A stretch of 37,708 nucleotides of DNA from ZC4RG20 sp964518995 (lineage in GTDB: Bacteria > Pseudomonadota > Gammaproteobacteria > Steroidobacterales > Rariloculaceae), in NCBI GenBank assembly GCA_964518995.1, contig CAZFJU010000008.1:1-37708 (forward strand). Direction: 5' to 3'. Made by a program: the position numbers and the translations under genes. This document shows, piece after piece, positions 8,106 through 16,519 of this stretch. Positions within the stretch are counted from its first letter, which is position 1. Every line of letters begins with the position of its first letter. Under the pieces are notes generated by a model that saw only the letters and a program-made list of their open reading frames with translations, had not been told where the DNA came from and ran no database searches.

Positions 8106-9632
8106 TCAGCGGCAGACGTAACTCTCGGCCGCGTCCGGTTCGCCGCCGTCGAAATGCGCATATTGTGGCCACGGACATAATGGCCGGCTTTGCCCGGGCA
8201 TCGAGCTGCCGGTCGCAATCACGGCTTCCGGTGCATCGCCCTCTTCGACCCAGCGGACGATCGGAGTCAGCAGGTCGAATTGATCGAGTGTTTGTTCTCC
8301 GCCTGAGCAGTGTCCCATGCCGGGCACCAGGTACAAGCGGGCGTAGTCGTCGACCGAGCGGACGTTCGCGTTGGCGGCCGCCATCCGCTCGAAATAGCGG
8401 ACGGTGTCGTTAGCAGAGAACCAGGCGTCGGCCTCGCCGTGGAAAAAGATGTGCTTGCCGTCGTTGACGATAAACGTGCTGACGCCGTAATGCGTCGCCG
8501 TATTGCCGATCGACTGATCCGTCGCCAGCGCATGCTGATACTCTGCATCCACGTTCTGGCTCGGCATATCCGCGCCGCTGCCGCCTTCGGGCGGACTGCC
8601 GCCGGCGAGCAATAGGCCGGGCAGACCGCCGGAGTCATCGAGCCCCGAGTCCCATGGAAACGGCACGTAGACCGGCAGCCCGGCCGCGTTGACCGGCCCG
8701 CCGATCGCGCGAGCGAGCGCTTCGGCTTTGTCGTCGGCAAGGCACGTGCTGCCCGCGTCGCCGGGCAGCACGGAACAGGCGATCTGCCGAGGATCGAAGT
8801 CGCACGCGTTGCGGTTGAAGATGAGGCCATCGGCGTACCCATCGAGCGCATCGCAGCGATCGAGCAACGCGCCCATGATTAGCCCCTCCTCGTCCGGCGT
8901 AAACGGATCACGCGGGTCCTCGACGGCTTTGCCGAGCTCGACGCTGATCCAGCGCAGCGCAAGGTTGCTGATCCCCGTTTGCATCGCCGGCGCGCCAGAG
9001 ACGATGCCGTCGAACAACGTGGGAAAGCGCTGCGCCATGATCATGCCTTCGCGCCCCCCGGTCGAGCAGCCGACGAAATAACTATGGCCGATGGCCGCGT
9101 GATAGTAAGCCTCGACGAGCGGCCGCACCGCTTCGGTGACCTTGGCATTGGCCTGATACTGGAAATTCAGCATCGCCTGCTGATCGGCCATGAAGCTCGC
9201 GTCGAACCCGCTGCCGACGTGCCCGCTATCGGTGCTGGCGACCGCGAAGCCCTGGTCGAGCGCCGTTTCGGCGCCGGCCCAGCGAGCGCCGAGCGGCTCG
9301 CCGAGGCTGCCGTTCAAGCCGCCGCCGCCCTGGAACAGGAAGCGGCCATTCCAGTGATCCGGCAGATTGACGGCAAAGCGAATTTCGTAATCGCGGCCGT
9401 CGCTGCCGGTGCGGCGCTCGAAACTGCCGACGACTTGGCAATGCGGCGGCAGCGGCGCCGACGCGCCGCGACCGGCCGCACTGCGCTCGGTCGCGTAAAC
9501 GGCGGTCGTGATCTCGAGATCAGCCGGGCCTGCAGCGAAATCGAGCAACGCAGCGCAAGCCGCCTCATCGGCCTGAGCCGGGAGGCCGACCAACGCGAGG
9601 CCGAACAGAGGAAATGCTCGTACCAGCCTCAT
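8106..9632 (-). CDS. Tannase/feruloyl esterase family protein, secreted
   Basis: 508 residues from the ATG at 9632, chosen for GAGGAG about 6 nt upstream and a clean signal peptide (MRLVRAFPLFGLALVGLPAQA). An ATG at 9650 overlapping the previous stop as ATGA is an alternative. The family's CS-D-HC signature is visible: nucleophile in VGCSTGGRE (Cys189-Ser190) and late His-Cys in PGMGHCSGG (His441-Cys442), whose cysteines form the bridge that joins Ser and His; the Asp probably lies in EADAWFSAND. Early landmarks CQVVG and NGRFLFQGGGGLNG also fit. Members cleave esters of gallic, ferulic or related phenolic acids, or MHET. It sits 14 nt behind a GRWEGD-domain gene, so the two are likely cotranscribed. 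Confidence 0.93.
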   Translation of the reverse strand: MRLVRAFPLFGLALVGLPAQADEAACAALLDFAAGPADLEITTAVYATERSAAGRGASAPLPPHCQVVGSFERRTGSDGRDYEIRFAVNLPDHWNGRFLFQGGGGLNGSLGEPLGARWAGAETALDQGFAVASTDSGHVGSGFDASFMADQQAMLNFQYQANAKVTEAVRPLVEAYYHAAIGHSYFVGCSTGGREGMIMAQRFPTLFDGIVSGAPAMQTGISNLALRWISVELGKAVEDPRDPFTPDEEGLIMGALLDRCDALDGYADGLIFNRNACDFDPRQIACSVLPGDAGSTCLADDKAEALARAIGGPVNAAGLPVYVPFPWDSGLDDSGGLPGLLLAGGSPPEGGSGADMPSQNVDAEYQHALATDQSIGNTATHYGVSTFIVNDGKHIFFHGEADAWFSANDTVRYFERMAAANANVRSVDDYARLYLVPGMGHCSGGEQTLDQFDLLTPIVRWVEEGDAPEAVIATGSSMPGQSRPLCPWPQYAHFDGGEPDAAESYVCR

Positions 9633-9646
9633 GCGCGCTCCTCGGC

Positions 9647-10828
9647 TCATTCGCCGCGGTTGATATCGAAGACCCTCGTGCCCTCGGGCGGGGCGTCATA
9701 CACCTCGAGCATCGTCGAGCGGCGCGGAATCGGCAAACCGTTCGCGATCGCCTCCTCGACCTCGCGCTCATATGCTCGCTCGCCGCTCAACCCGGCGCCG
9801 ACCGCGCTGTTGCCCTCATGACAGGAATACTCGTAGACGCGGTAATCCGGCTGGGTCGTCCACATGCTGCGCACCGTGAATGGCGCGGTATACGTCACGG
9901 GATCGTCGATCGTAACCCGGTATTCGATCGCGTCGGGATCGACTCGGCGAATCCGCTCCGTCGTGCGCATGCTGGTGCTGTTCGGCGCGCCGCCGGCGAC
10001 GCTGGTCTTATCCGTAAAGCCGACCGTCTCGACGACCAGCGTGTCGCCTTCCCAATAGCCGCGAGAGTTGCCGTTGTACTGGATCACGGCGCTGTCGAGA
10101 TGCGGCCGGTTATCGAGCGGAATCACGCGCGACTCGTGCACCATCTCGTACGTGATGGTGACGTTGTCCGGGCTTTGCGTGATCAGGATTCCGTTGCCGT
10201 ACAGCACGGCGCCCATGCCGGCGCTCAAGCCGCGCGCGATGCAACGGTCGTACAGCGAAAAATCCTCGAAGGTGTCGAACGGGCCCGGCCCGAACGTGCC
10301 TTGGCGGGCGGCGACTTCGGCTCGCGCCTCTCCAATAGCCGTCAGCGCCGGCGTACGGCCGTTCGGTGGATCGACGACGAGAGACGTAAAGCCGAAACTG
10401 CGTGTACCCCACTCATTCCGATGAAAAGTCTCGACGTTCGCCGCGTGCTCTCTGCCGGCCTGCTGGCGCCTTGCCCGGTCGACGAACTGCTCGTCGTTCA
10501 GGAACTCCTGCCCAGCCAACTCCTGCGGACGGTCGAACGGAATACCGCGCATGTCGTCGGTCGCCCAGGTACCGGCGAGGCTTGGATGACCCCACGACGT
10601 CTGCGGCGCCACCCAGTCCGGATCGCTATAGGCCGCGATCTTTCGCTCCGCCGGCGTGCGCCGCTCTTCGGGTATCTCGAGGTCGTCCGGCACTGGCGGA
10701 TTCAGCGCAGCAAGCTCCCGGGACAGGGGGCGAGGGGCGTCTTCCGATGCTTGAGCGAGCACTGCCGACGGGGCGGACGTCGCGACGAGCGCGATGGCCG
10801 CATGAACTACCGTACCTTTGAACGACAT
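9647..10828 (-). CDS. Secreted GRWEGD-domain protein of unknown function
   Basis: 393 residues from the ATG at 10828 (GGAG about 9 nt upstream; a signal peptide ends near SAVLAQ). After a Pro-rich spacer the domain begins with SLAGTWATDDMRG, has a single Cys in the middle (DRCIARG), then ITQSPDNVTITYEMVHESRV, the hallmark GYWEGDTLVVETVGF (about 256-270), a TERIRRVD strand, ITIDDP-like VTIDDPVTYTAPF, and a late YSCHEGN. The same order of elements recurs in the genes at 3398, 16520, 19423 and 29266. I do not know an experimentally defined function. It is the first gene of a likely two-gene operon with the tannase (14 nt between them) and is divergent from the TonB-dependent receptor. Confidence 0.82.
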   Translation of the reverse strand: MSFKGTVVHAAIALVATSAPSAVLAQASEDAPRPLSRELAALNPPVPDDLEIPEERRTPAERKIAAYSDPDWVAPQTSWGHPSLAGTWATDDMRGIPFDRPQELAGQEFLNDEQFVDRARRQQAGREHAANVETFHRNEWGTRSFGFTSLVVDPPNGRTPALTAIGEARAEVAARQGTFGPGPFDTFEDFSLYDRCIARGLSAGMGAVLYGNGILITQSPDNVTITYEMVHESRVIPLDNRPHLDSAVIQYNGNSRGYWEGDTLVVETVGFTDKTSVAGGAPNSTSMRTTERIRRVDPDAIEYRVTIDDPVTYTAPFTVRSMWTTQPDYRVYEYSCHEGNSAVGAGLSGERAYEREVEEAIANGLPIPRRSTMLEVYDAPPEGTRVFDINRGE

Positions 10829-11207
10829 CGATGGTCTCCGGCTTCCTGGGACTTCAAGCGCGGCCCGTACGCCTGTATGCGGCCTGGCCGGCGGACGGAG
10901 CATATCATCGAATGGCTCCGACGTTCGTCGAGCGGAGCGCATGAAACTCGGACGCACGTCCGACAGACGTCGGGCATAAGACGGAGCGCTCCACCCCGCG
11001 AGGGCGCGTGTCCGCCGCCGTCGCCGGAAACGGGTGTTTTTGATCCTACCATTTAATATACATGGATATTGCCCTGGCGCTTATTCCACAATGGGCGGGA
11101 CTATTGGGCAACAGTAGAGCTTTCGCGAAAACACGCTGTTGCCGCGGCTGTATACGAATCACAAAACAGACAGTATTTTTTTCGCAACTCATTTGGGGAA
11201 GAGTGAG
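10829..11207. promoter_or_regulatory. Divergent intergenic region (379 nt)
   Basis: This gene-free stretch separates the leftward GRWEGD/tannase operon from the rightward TonB-dependent receptor. It holds an AT-rich patch near 11050-11070, the nested inverted repeat at 11107-11143, and a -10-like TATACG at 11151-11156. I see no small gene; open frames here lack ribosome sites. No convincing -35 was found. Confidence 0.45.
11107..11143 (+). promoter_or_regulatory. Nested inverted repeat upstream of TonB receptor
   Basis: GGCAACAG (11107-11114) is the exact complement of CTGTTGCC (11136-11143). Between them sits the perfect palindrome TTTCGCGAAA (11121-11130). The element ends 7 nt before a TATACG -10-like box and 64 nt before the receptor start, so it could be an operator or an mRNA leader stem. 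The binding protein is unknown. Confidence 0.4.
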
Positions 11208-14200
11208 ATGACCACGATCGTCAAGAAGAGCGCGGGCCCGCGCCTTAGCGTTTTAGCCACTACCGTCTCCGGTGCGCTCGGCACGACGATGGCGGTGGAC
11301 CAAGTCCAGGCGCAGGAAGGCGTTGTCGAGGAAGTTACGGTCACGGGCTCGCGCATCATCCGTCGCGACCTGTCCGCGCCGAGCCCGATCATGACGGTGG
11401 ATACCACGCGGCTCGAGCAGTCGAGCACGATGAGCATCGAATCCGTGCTGAACCAGATGCCGCAGTTCACGCCCGCGGGTACGCAGTTCGTGTCCGGAGG
11501 CCAGGGCAGCTCTACCGTCACCCTCGGAATCGCGAGCCTCAACCTCCGCGGCATCGGTACCAACCGCACGCTCGTTCTGGTGGACGGACGGCGGCCGCAG
11601 CCGGCCAACGCAGCGTTGGTCGTCGATATCAATACGATTCCGGCGGCCGCGATCGAACGCGTGGAAACGATCACCGGCGGCGCATCGGCCGTATACGGCC
11701 CAGACGCGCTCGCGGGAGTCGTGAACTTCGTGCTGAAGAACGACTTCGAAGGGGTCGACTTCGACTACCAGACCAGCGTCACCGCCGAAGGAGACGGCCA
11801 GGAGCGGCGGTTCACGTCGCTGTTTGGCGTCAACTCGGCGGACGGGCGCGGCAACATCATGGTCGGCCTCGAGTACTACGATCGGGAGGTCGTGTGGCAG
11901 CGCGACCGCAAGTTCTTCAAAGAAGGCTGGTACGAGCCGGGCACGGTCGCCGGCGGCTTCATCTTTGCGCCCGGCTTCTCGTTCGCCGGCGCCAACCGGC
12001 CGAGCCAGCAGGCCGTCGATCAGATTTTCGCGCCGTACGGCATCGCGCCGGGCACGGTCAACGTGACGCCGGGATCGCCGGGGCTCGTCAACGAAATCTA
12101 CTTCAACCCGGACGGCTCGCCGTTCACCATTCAGGGCGCGCGCAACTACAACGGCCCGTTCGCCAGCACGGAGATGGGTGATGGCTACGCCGGCATGCGC
12201 ATCAACCCGAATGGCAATCTTGGCCAAGTATTCGAAGGCCTGATGGCGTCGACGCCGCAAGAACGGCGCGCGATGTTCGGCCGCGCGCGGTACGACGTGA
12301 CCGACAATCTCACCGGTTTCGCGCAAGTCACCTATAGCAACAATTCCGTGACGACGACCGGCGGCATTCCGCCGGCAATCACCGTCTGGCAGGCCTTGGC
12401 CCCGAACGACGGCCAGCGCACCATCCCGCCTGCGCTGCAGACCCTGCTCGACTCGCGACCCACGCCGGACGCGGACTGGGCGCTGTTCCGCGGCATCGAT
12501 TTCTACGGCGGTAATCCGCTGACCACCGACAACTCCAACGACGTCTATCAGCTGTTGGCCGGTCTCGAAGGCCGCTTCCCGAACAACGACTGGACCTGGG
12601 AGCTACATGCGTCGACGGGTGCGACGGATACGCGCAACGACTATCACTCGCTGCCGTCGCTGCAGCGCTACCAGATGCTGGTCGCCCGGCCGAACTTCGG
12701 CGAAGGCCGGCAGGTCATCGGCCGCAACTACGAGCTCGACTGCCCGACCGGCCTGCCGATCTTCGGCGGCGGCGCGGATGTCCACCCGCGCTGCCTGGAG
12801 TCGATGGACGTGCGCGGACGCGCATCGTCGCGGCTGACGCAGGACGTCGTCGAATTCAACTTGCAAGGCAAGATCATGGACATGGGCGCCGGCGAGCTGC
12901 GTTTCGCGGCTGGCGCGGCGTATCGCGACAACACGTTCAAGTTCGAGCCGCTCAACGACGACGTGAACGTCAACGATCATCCGGTCGGCATCTTCGTGTC
13001 GAACAACACGGCCGGCGAGATGACGGTGCGTGAAATCTACGGCGAGTTGCTGGTGCCGGCGACGAGCCGGCTCAATATCGAGCTCGGCTACCGCTACTCG
13101 GAGTTCAATACGGAAGCAGGCGACGTCAACACGTGGAAGGCGCTGTTCGACTATGCGGCGACCGACGCGATCCGGCTGCGCGGCGGCTTCCAGAAAGCGA
13201 CGCGCGCGCCCAATACGGCGGAGCTGTTCCAAGGTCCGACGATGCTGACGGTCGGATTCGCGCCGAGCGACCCGTGCTCGTACACCACATCGGCGCCGTG
13301 GGGTAACGCAGACGGCGTCTACAACCCCGCCGTTCCGGCCAATCCGCGCCGTAACGAAATCCAGCAGCTCTGTATCGACCTGATCGGCCCAACCGCCGGG
13401 GATACGCCGTTCGGCGATACGCCGGGCGCACCCGCCGCAAACACGTTTGCGCGGCCGGGTGCACCGTTCTTTGCGCTCGAGAACGTCATCGAGCGCGGCA
13501 GCCCGCTGGTCGGCGCGGAGACGGCCAATACGTGGACGTTTGGTGCCGTGTTCGCAGGCGTCGGCGGCCTGGCCAATCTGACGGCGTCGATCGATGCCTA
13601 CAGCATCGAGATGGAAGACGCGATCTCGACGGTCAGCCCGGTGTTCGTCTACAGCCAGTGCTTTAATGCGGACGGCGTCAGCAACCCCACGCTGTCGATC
13701 AACGACCCGGGCGGATACTGCGCGATGATTGGGCGCAATCCGTTTACCGGCGAGCGTGATACGGTGCAAGCGCCGTTCGTGAACCAGGGCGCGCTGAATA
13801 CCGCCGGCGCGGACATCGCAGTGAACTGGGCGAAGGATCTCGACACCGGCGGCACGTTCTCGCTGAACTCGGTGCTGAGCGTGCTGAGCAAGTTCGAGCT
13901 GCAGGACTCGCCGACGGAGCCGTTCCTGGATGCGAAGGGCACGCTCGCGCAGGGCGGCCAGTTCGATTACCGGCTGAACACGACGGTGGGCTATGCGTTT
14001 AGCGGCGGTAAAGCAAACGTCGCGCTGCGCTGGATCCATCTGCCATCGGTCGACGATGCGGCGATCATGCGCCAGCCCACGGCAACACAGCTCGGCGTCG
14101 GCTCATACGATCTCTTCAGCCTGGTTGCGGGCTACCAAGTCAATGACCGCATGGCGCTGCGCGGCGGCATCGACAATCTATTCGACAAGCAGCCGCCGGT

Positions 14201-14309
14201 CGTCGGTGCCAACCCGGCCGCAGGCAACAATAACGCCGCTTCGACGAACGCGCAGTACTACGACATCCTCGGCCGACGCGCGTTCGTGGGTATCAAGATG
14301 AGCTTCTAG
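11208..14309 (+). CDS. TonB-dependent outer-membrane receptor
   Basis: 1033 residues from the ATG at 11208, preceded by GGGGAAGAG. The N-terminus is a signal ending near QVQAQ. A TonB-box-like EEVTVTGSRI and a plug domain follow (about 35-175: SPIMTVD, SVLNQMPQF, LRGIG.NRTLVLVDGRR, IERVETITGGASAVYGPDALAGVVNF). The 22-strand type barrel fills the rest and ends in the typical aromatic residue (GIKMSF). A barrel loop region carries paired cysteines. Such receptors import large or scarce ligands using TonB energy; this 'GSRI.RRD..A.SPI' subgroup is often expanded in polymer- and xenobiotic-degrading bacteria. The ligand is unknown, though the neighbouring esterase and demethylase make phenolic compounds plausible. 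A GC-rich hairpin follows the stop. Confidence 0.96.
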   Translation: MTTIVKKSAGPRLSVLATTVSGALGTTMAVDQVQAQEGVVEEVTVTGSRIIRRDLSAPSPIMTVDTTRLEQSSTMSIESVLNQMPQFTPAGTQFVSGGQGSSTVTLGIASLNLRGIGTNRTLVLVDGRRPQPANAALVVDINTIPAAAIERVETITGGASAVYGPDALAGVVNFVLKNDFEGVDFDYQTSVTAEGDGQERRFTSLFGVNSADGRGNIMVGLEYYDREVVWQRDRKFFKEGWYEPGTVAGGFIFAPGFSFAGANRPSQQAVDQIFAPYGIAPGTVNVTPGSPGLVNEIYFNPDGSPFTIQGARNYNGPFASTEMGDGYAGMRINPNGNLGQVFEGLMASTPQERRAMFGRARYDVTDNLTGFAQVTYSNNSVTTTGGIPPAITVWQALAPNDGQRTIPPALQTLLDSRPTPDADWALFRGIDFYGGNPLTTDNSNDVYQLLAGLEGRFPNNDWTWELHASTGATDTRNDYHSLPSLQRYQMLVARPNFGEGRQVIGRNYELDCPTGLPIFGGGADVHPRCLESMDVRGRASSRLTQDVVEFNLQGKIMDMGAGELRFAAGAAYRDNTFKFEPLNDDVNVNDHPVGIFVSNNTAGEMTVREIYGELLVPATSRLNIELGYRYSEFNTEAGDVNTWKALFDYAATDAIRLRGGFQKATRAPNTAELFQGPTMLTVGFAPSDPCSYTTSAPWGNADGVYNPAVPANPRRNEIQQLCIDLIGPTAGDTPFGDTPGAPAANTFARPGAPFFALENVIERGSPLVGAETANTWTFGAVFAGVGGLANLTASIDAYSIEMEDAISTVSPVFVYSQCFNADGVSNPTLSINDPGGYCAMIGRNPFTGERDTVQAPFVNQGALNTAGADIAVNWAKDLDTGGTFSLNSVLSVLSKFELQDSPTEPFLDAKGTLAQGGQFDYRLNTTVGYAFSGGKANVALRWIHLPSVDDAAIMRQPTATQLGVGSYDLFSLVAGYQVNDRMALRGGIDNLFDKQPPVVGANPAAGNNNAASTNAQYYDILGRRAFVGIKMSF

Positions 14310-14326
14310 AGCGTCAACGGCCAGCT

Positions 14327-14352
14327 CGACGGCGGGCTTCGGCCCGCCGTCG
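14327..14352 (+). terminator. Hairpin terminator after TonB receptor
   Basis: A perfect 11-bp GC-rich stem (CGACGGCGGGC and its complement) closes a TTCG tetraloop, 17 nt after the receptor stop. The following tract is only weakly T-rich (CGCTTTCG). It lies between convergent genes and could act in both directions. Confidence 0.75.
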
Positions 14353-14379
14353 CGCTTTCGTAAGCTACGCTTGAAGACC

Positions 14380-15006
14380 TCAGCGAATGCTCAGCTGATG
14401 CAGCGTGCCGAAATCGCCCCGGATGAAGACATTGAATGCGAGGCAACACCGCTCCACGTCCGATTCGTTCGGCTCAACCGAGTGCGAAACGATGGATGGG
14501 AACAAGCAGATGTCGTTTGTCTTCGGCCGATAGCTCCAACTCTTGCAGTTGTAGATATTGAACGAATCCATATCGACATCGAGCGATGGCGGAAACGGGA
14601 TGAGGCTCAGCACATCGCGATGAAACACGATGTCGCCGCTCAGCTCCCCGGTCTTCAAGTACAGAACGCCCGAGAACAGTGAGTTGTGGTGCACGTGCGC
14701 CCCGGCTGACTGGCCGCGGCGATGGATGTTGATCCACGAGTTCGTGATGTAGAACTCGACCTGGCGGCTCACCGAGAGCAGCTCCCGCGTATAGCGATCG
14801 ATCTCGCGCATGACGATCGCGTGAATTGGCCGAAACTCGGGACGATCGAGCACCCGCTTGTCGACGGAGCTGAGGAAATTGTAGGCGCCGCCGCCCGGGA
14901 GACTCGACGCATACTCCAGAGCACCGAGATCGGGTTTTGCGAAGTCGCCCACGTTATTGACGTACAGAGGCGTCGAGAACAGCGGATAGATCGCCGGCTT
15001 GCTCAT
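14380..15006 (-). CDS. Putative 2OG-Fe(II) oxygenase (TIGR02466-like)
   Basis: 208 residues from the ATG at 15006; a longer form from 15036 is possible, as neither start has a clear ribosome site. Family members usually open with LFPTPLY-like sequence and here the protein begins MSKPAIYPLFSTPLY, which favours 15006. The cupin core shows SWINIH, then the metal-binding HVHHNSLFSGVLYLK, SGDIVFHRD, and a late LFPSIVSHSVEPN followed by ERCCLAFNVF, fitting the His, His and Arg positions of Fe(II)/2-oxoglutarate enzymes. Members hydroxylate unknown targets. It lies 64 nt downstream of the flippase-like gene on the same strand and may be cotranscribed with it. Confidence 0.78.
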   Translation of the reverse strand: MSKPAIYPLFSTPLYVNNVGDFAKPDLGALEYASSLPGGGAYNFLSSVDKRVLDRPEFRPIHAIVMREIDRYTRELLSVSRQVEFYITNSWINIHRRGQSAGAHVHHNSLFSGVLYLKTGELSGDIVFHRDVLSLIPFPPSLDVDMDSFNIYNCKSWSYRPKTNDICLFPSIVSHSVEPNESDVERCCLAFNVFIRGDFGTLHQLSIR

Positions 15007-15070
15007 GACGGGAAGAGTGGTCAATTCAAGCCGCATCGTCAATCTTATACGGGTACCCCTCGGTCGCAGG

Positions 15071-16117
15071 TCAAGACCGCCTATCACCGCTACGCGCGGT
15101 ACCGTTCAGCTCAAGCCGATCCGCGGCCGCGCGGGGCGAGTCCTTCCGCCGGCCGCTATACAAGAATGTCGCGCTGCCGAGGGTCGAATGAACCAGCAAT
15201 CCCTCGACAGCGAAGAGCGTCGACAGCGCGAAAGCTTCCCACGCCAACACTCCGAACAGGCCGAGGAACGACACATGAGCGGCCTGAATCAGCCCAAAGT
15301 CGGCCACCGACACCGGCACCAGCGCGACGATCCGCGTCAGCGGCACGAGCATCATCCAGACGGTGAACGGGAGATCGATCCCGACGGCGTGCGCGGTGAC
15401 CGCAAACATTGCACTCTGCGCGAACACACCCCCCGCGGCGATCAGAACCAATAGCGGAAACCGGATCCGCGTGTGCCTGAAAACCAGCAATGCCTCCACG
15501 AAGGACGCGAGGGCTCGTCTGAGGCCAGGCCAGCGCTTGACCGCCCGGTCGAGGAGCGTAGTGACCCTCGAGCACTGTGCGGCAAGCAACAGGTACGTCA
15601 CCGTCAGCGCGGCCAGCACGATCACGAAAAACAGCCCTATCCCGTTCAGCGCGGCCGGCAGGCTGTACTGAGTAGCGAAAAGCACTACTGCGACGATGCC
15701 GACGATGCAGCCGGCAAACCAGCCGAGCGCATTCAATGTCACCACGGAGGCGGTGCATGCGGGCGCGTGCCCGCCGACACCCCGCGTCGCGAGCACGACG
15801 CGGCATGCGTCGGTGCTTGCTGACGACGGCACGACGGCCCCAACGAACCCTCCCGCGAAGAACCACCCGACCACCCGCCGGAAGGACAACGACACGGCAT
15901 GATCGTCGAGATTGGCATCCAACATCTGATGCCAATTCCAAGCCTTCATCACGCCGTCCATGGCCAGCAGCGCGGCGGCTGCGAAGATGAGCATGACGTT
16001 AGTACTGGCGAACTGACTCAAGATCGTTGCCGGTCCGATCTCGTTAACGAGCCACGCGACCAACGCGACTGCGGCTGCAGCGCGCAATAGTGGGCGTATC
16101 CGTGGCGTAAAGCTCAT
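15071..16117 (-). CDS. Flippase-like / lysylphosphatidylglycerol synthase TM-domain protein
   Basis: 348 residues, largely hydrophobic, with about eight membrane segments. The family pattern is seen in W...L (AFKAWNWHQML-like MKAWNWHQML), then SFRRVVGWFFAGGFVGAVVPSSASTDACRVVL, which matches the conserved P-G/S-D-R region of UPF0104/LPG_synthase_TM proteins (LPSGVGGDAxR in many members), and late P.TRIVALVPVSVADFGL, matching the P.S.GG.G motif in degenerate form. There is no catalytic synthetase domain. Members move or modify lipids or polyprenyl-linked sugars at the inner membrane. The function here is unknown. It precedes the 2OG oxygenase-like gene on the same strand. Confidence 0.82.
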   Translation of the reverse strand: MSFTPRIRPLLRAAAAVALVAWLVNEIGPATILSQFASTNVMLIFAAAALLAMDGVMKAWNWHQMLDANLDDHAVSLSFRRVVGWFFAGGFVGAVVPSSASTDACRVVLATRGVGGHAPACTASVVTLNALGWFAGCIVGIVAVVLFATQYSLPAALNGIGLFFVIVLAALTVTYLLLAAQCSRVTTLLDRAVKRWPGLRRALASFVEALLVFRHTRIRFPLLVLIAAGGVFAQSAMFAVTAHAVGIDLPFTVWMMLVPLTRIVALVPVSVADFGLIQAAHVSFLGLFGVLAWEAFALSTLFAVEGLLVHSTLGSATFLYSGRRKDSPRAAADRLELNGTARSGDRRS

Positions 16118-16519
16118 TCCCTATGCGGTCCATCGCCTCGGTGCCACACGGGCAACCGGCGGGCCATCACCTCTCGTGTATGTTGAAGAAACGAGCTTGT
16201 TTGCATGCATCGCGCCAACGGCAACCACCACAGTTGCGAGCAAAGCCTCGCGGCCTCGCCCGTTGGTCACCATCTTAGATCATTGGTTAGCGCTTACAAT
16301 AACCGTCCCCATACGGCGACAGCTCAGGCGCAGGACTACAACGCAGGTAGGCGATAAGATGCGGGCGCTGCAGAGTAGATCGCCCGGAGGCGCTACGCCG
16401 AGCGAGAAATTGTATGGAAGCGGCGACATCGTGCCGCACACCTATTGACCGCCGCCGGCGCCTCCGCTAAAGACGCCTAATACGCTTAGACGATGCATCG
16501 GCTCGAGCATCTGCGGCGA
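16118..16519. other. Intergenic region without a supported gene (402 nt)
   Basis: No reading frame here has a ribosome site and recognisable protein. A 90-codon frame at 16176-16448 has skewed composition and no upstream AGGAG-like sequence. The region must hold the promoter of the leftward gene at 16117. The only structured element I see is the operator-like sequence at 16285-16298. Confidence 0.5.
16285..16298. promoter_or_regulatory. LacI-family-like operator candidate
   Basis: GGTTAGCGCTTACA matches 12 of 14 positions of the LacI/GalR-type consensus TGTAAGCGCTTACA, centred on AGCGCT. It lies about 170 nt upstream of the flippase-like gene start. No LacI-type regulator is encoded in the window, and a chance match cannot be excluded. 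Confidence 0.3.

Noticed and set aside
9614..11056. Long open frame on the plus strand, about 480 codons
   Set aside because: It runs antisense to the tannase start and the whole GRWEGD gene, is Arg-rich and lacks a signal or known motif. It is an artefact of GC-rich codon use.
12603..14039. 478-codon frame on the minus strand
   Set aside because: Antisense to the TonB receptor barrel; His/Arg-rich composition with no recognised domain.
16176..16448. 90-codon open frame in the 402-nt gap
   Set aside because: No ribosome site, no homology I recognise, odd composition. A chance frame is likelier.
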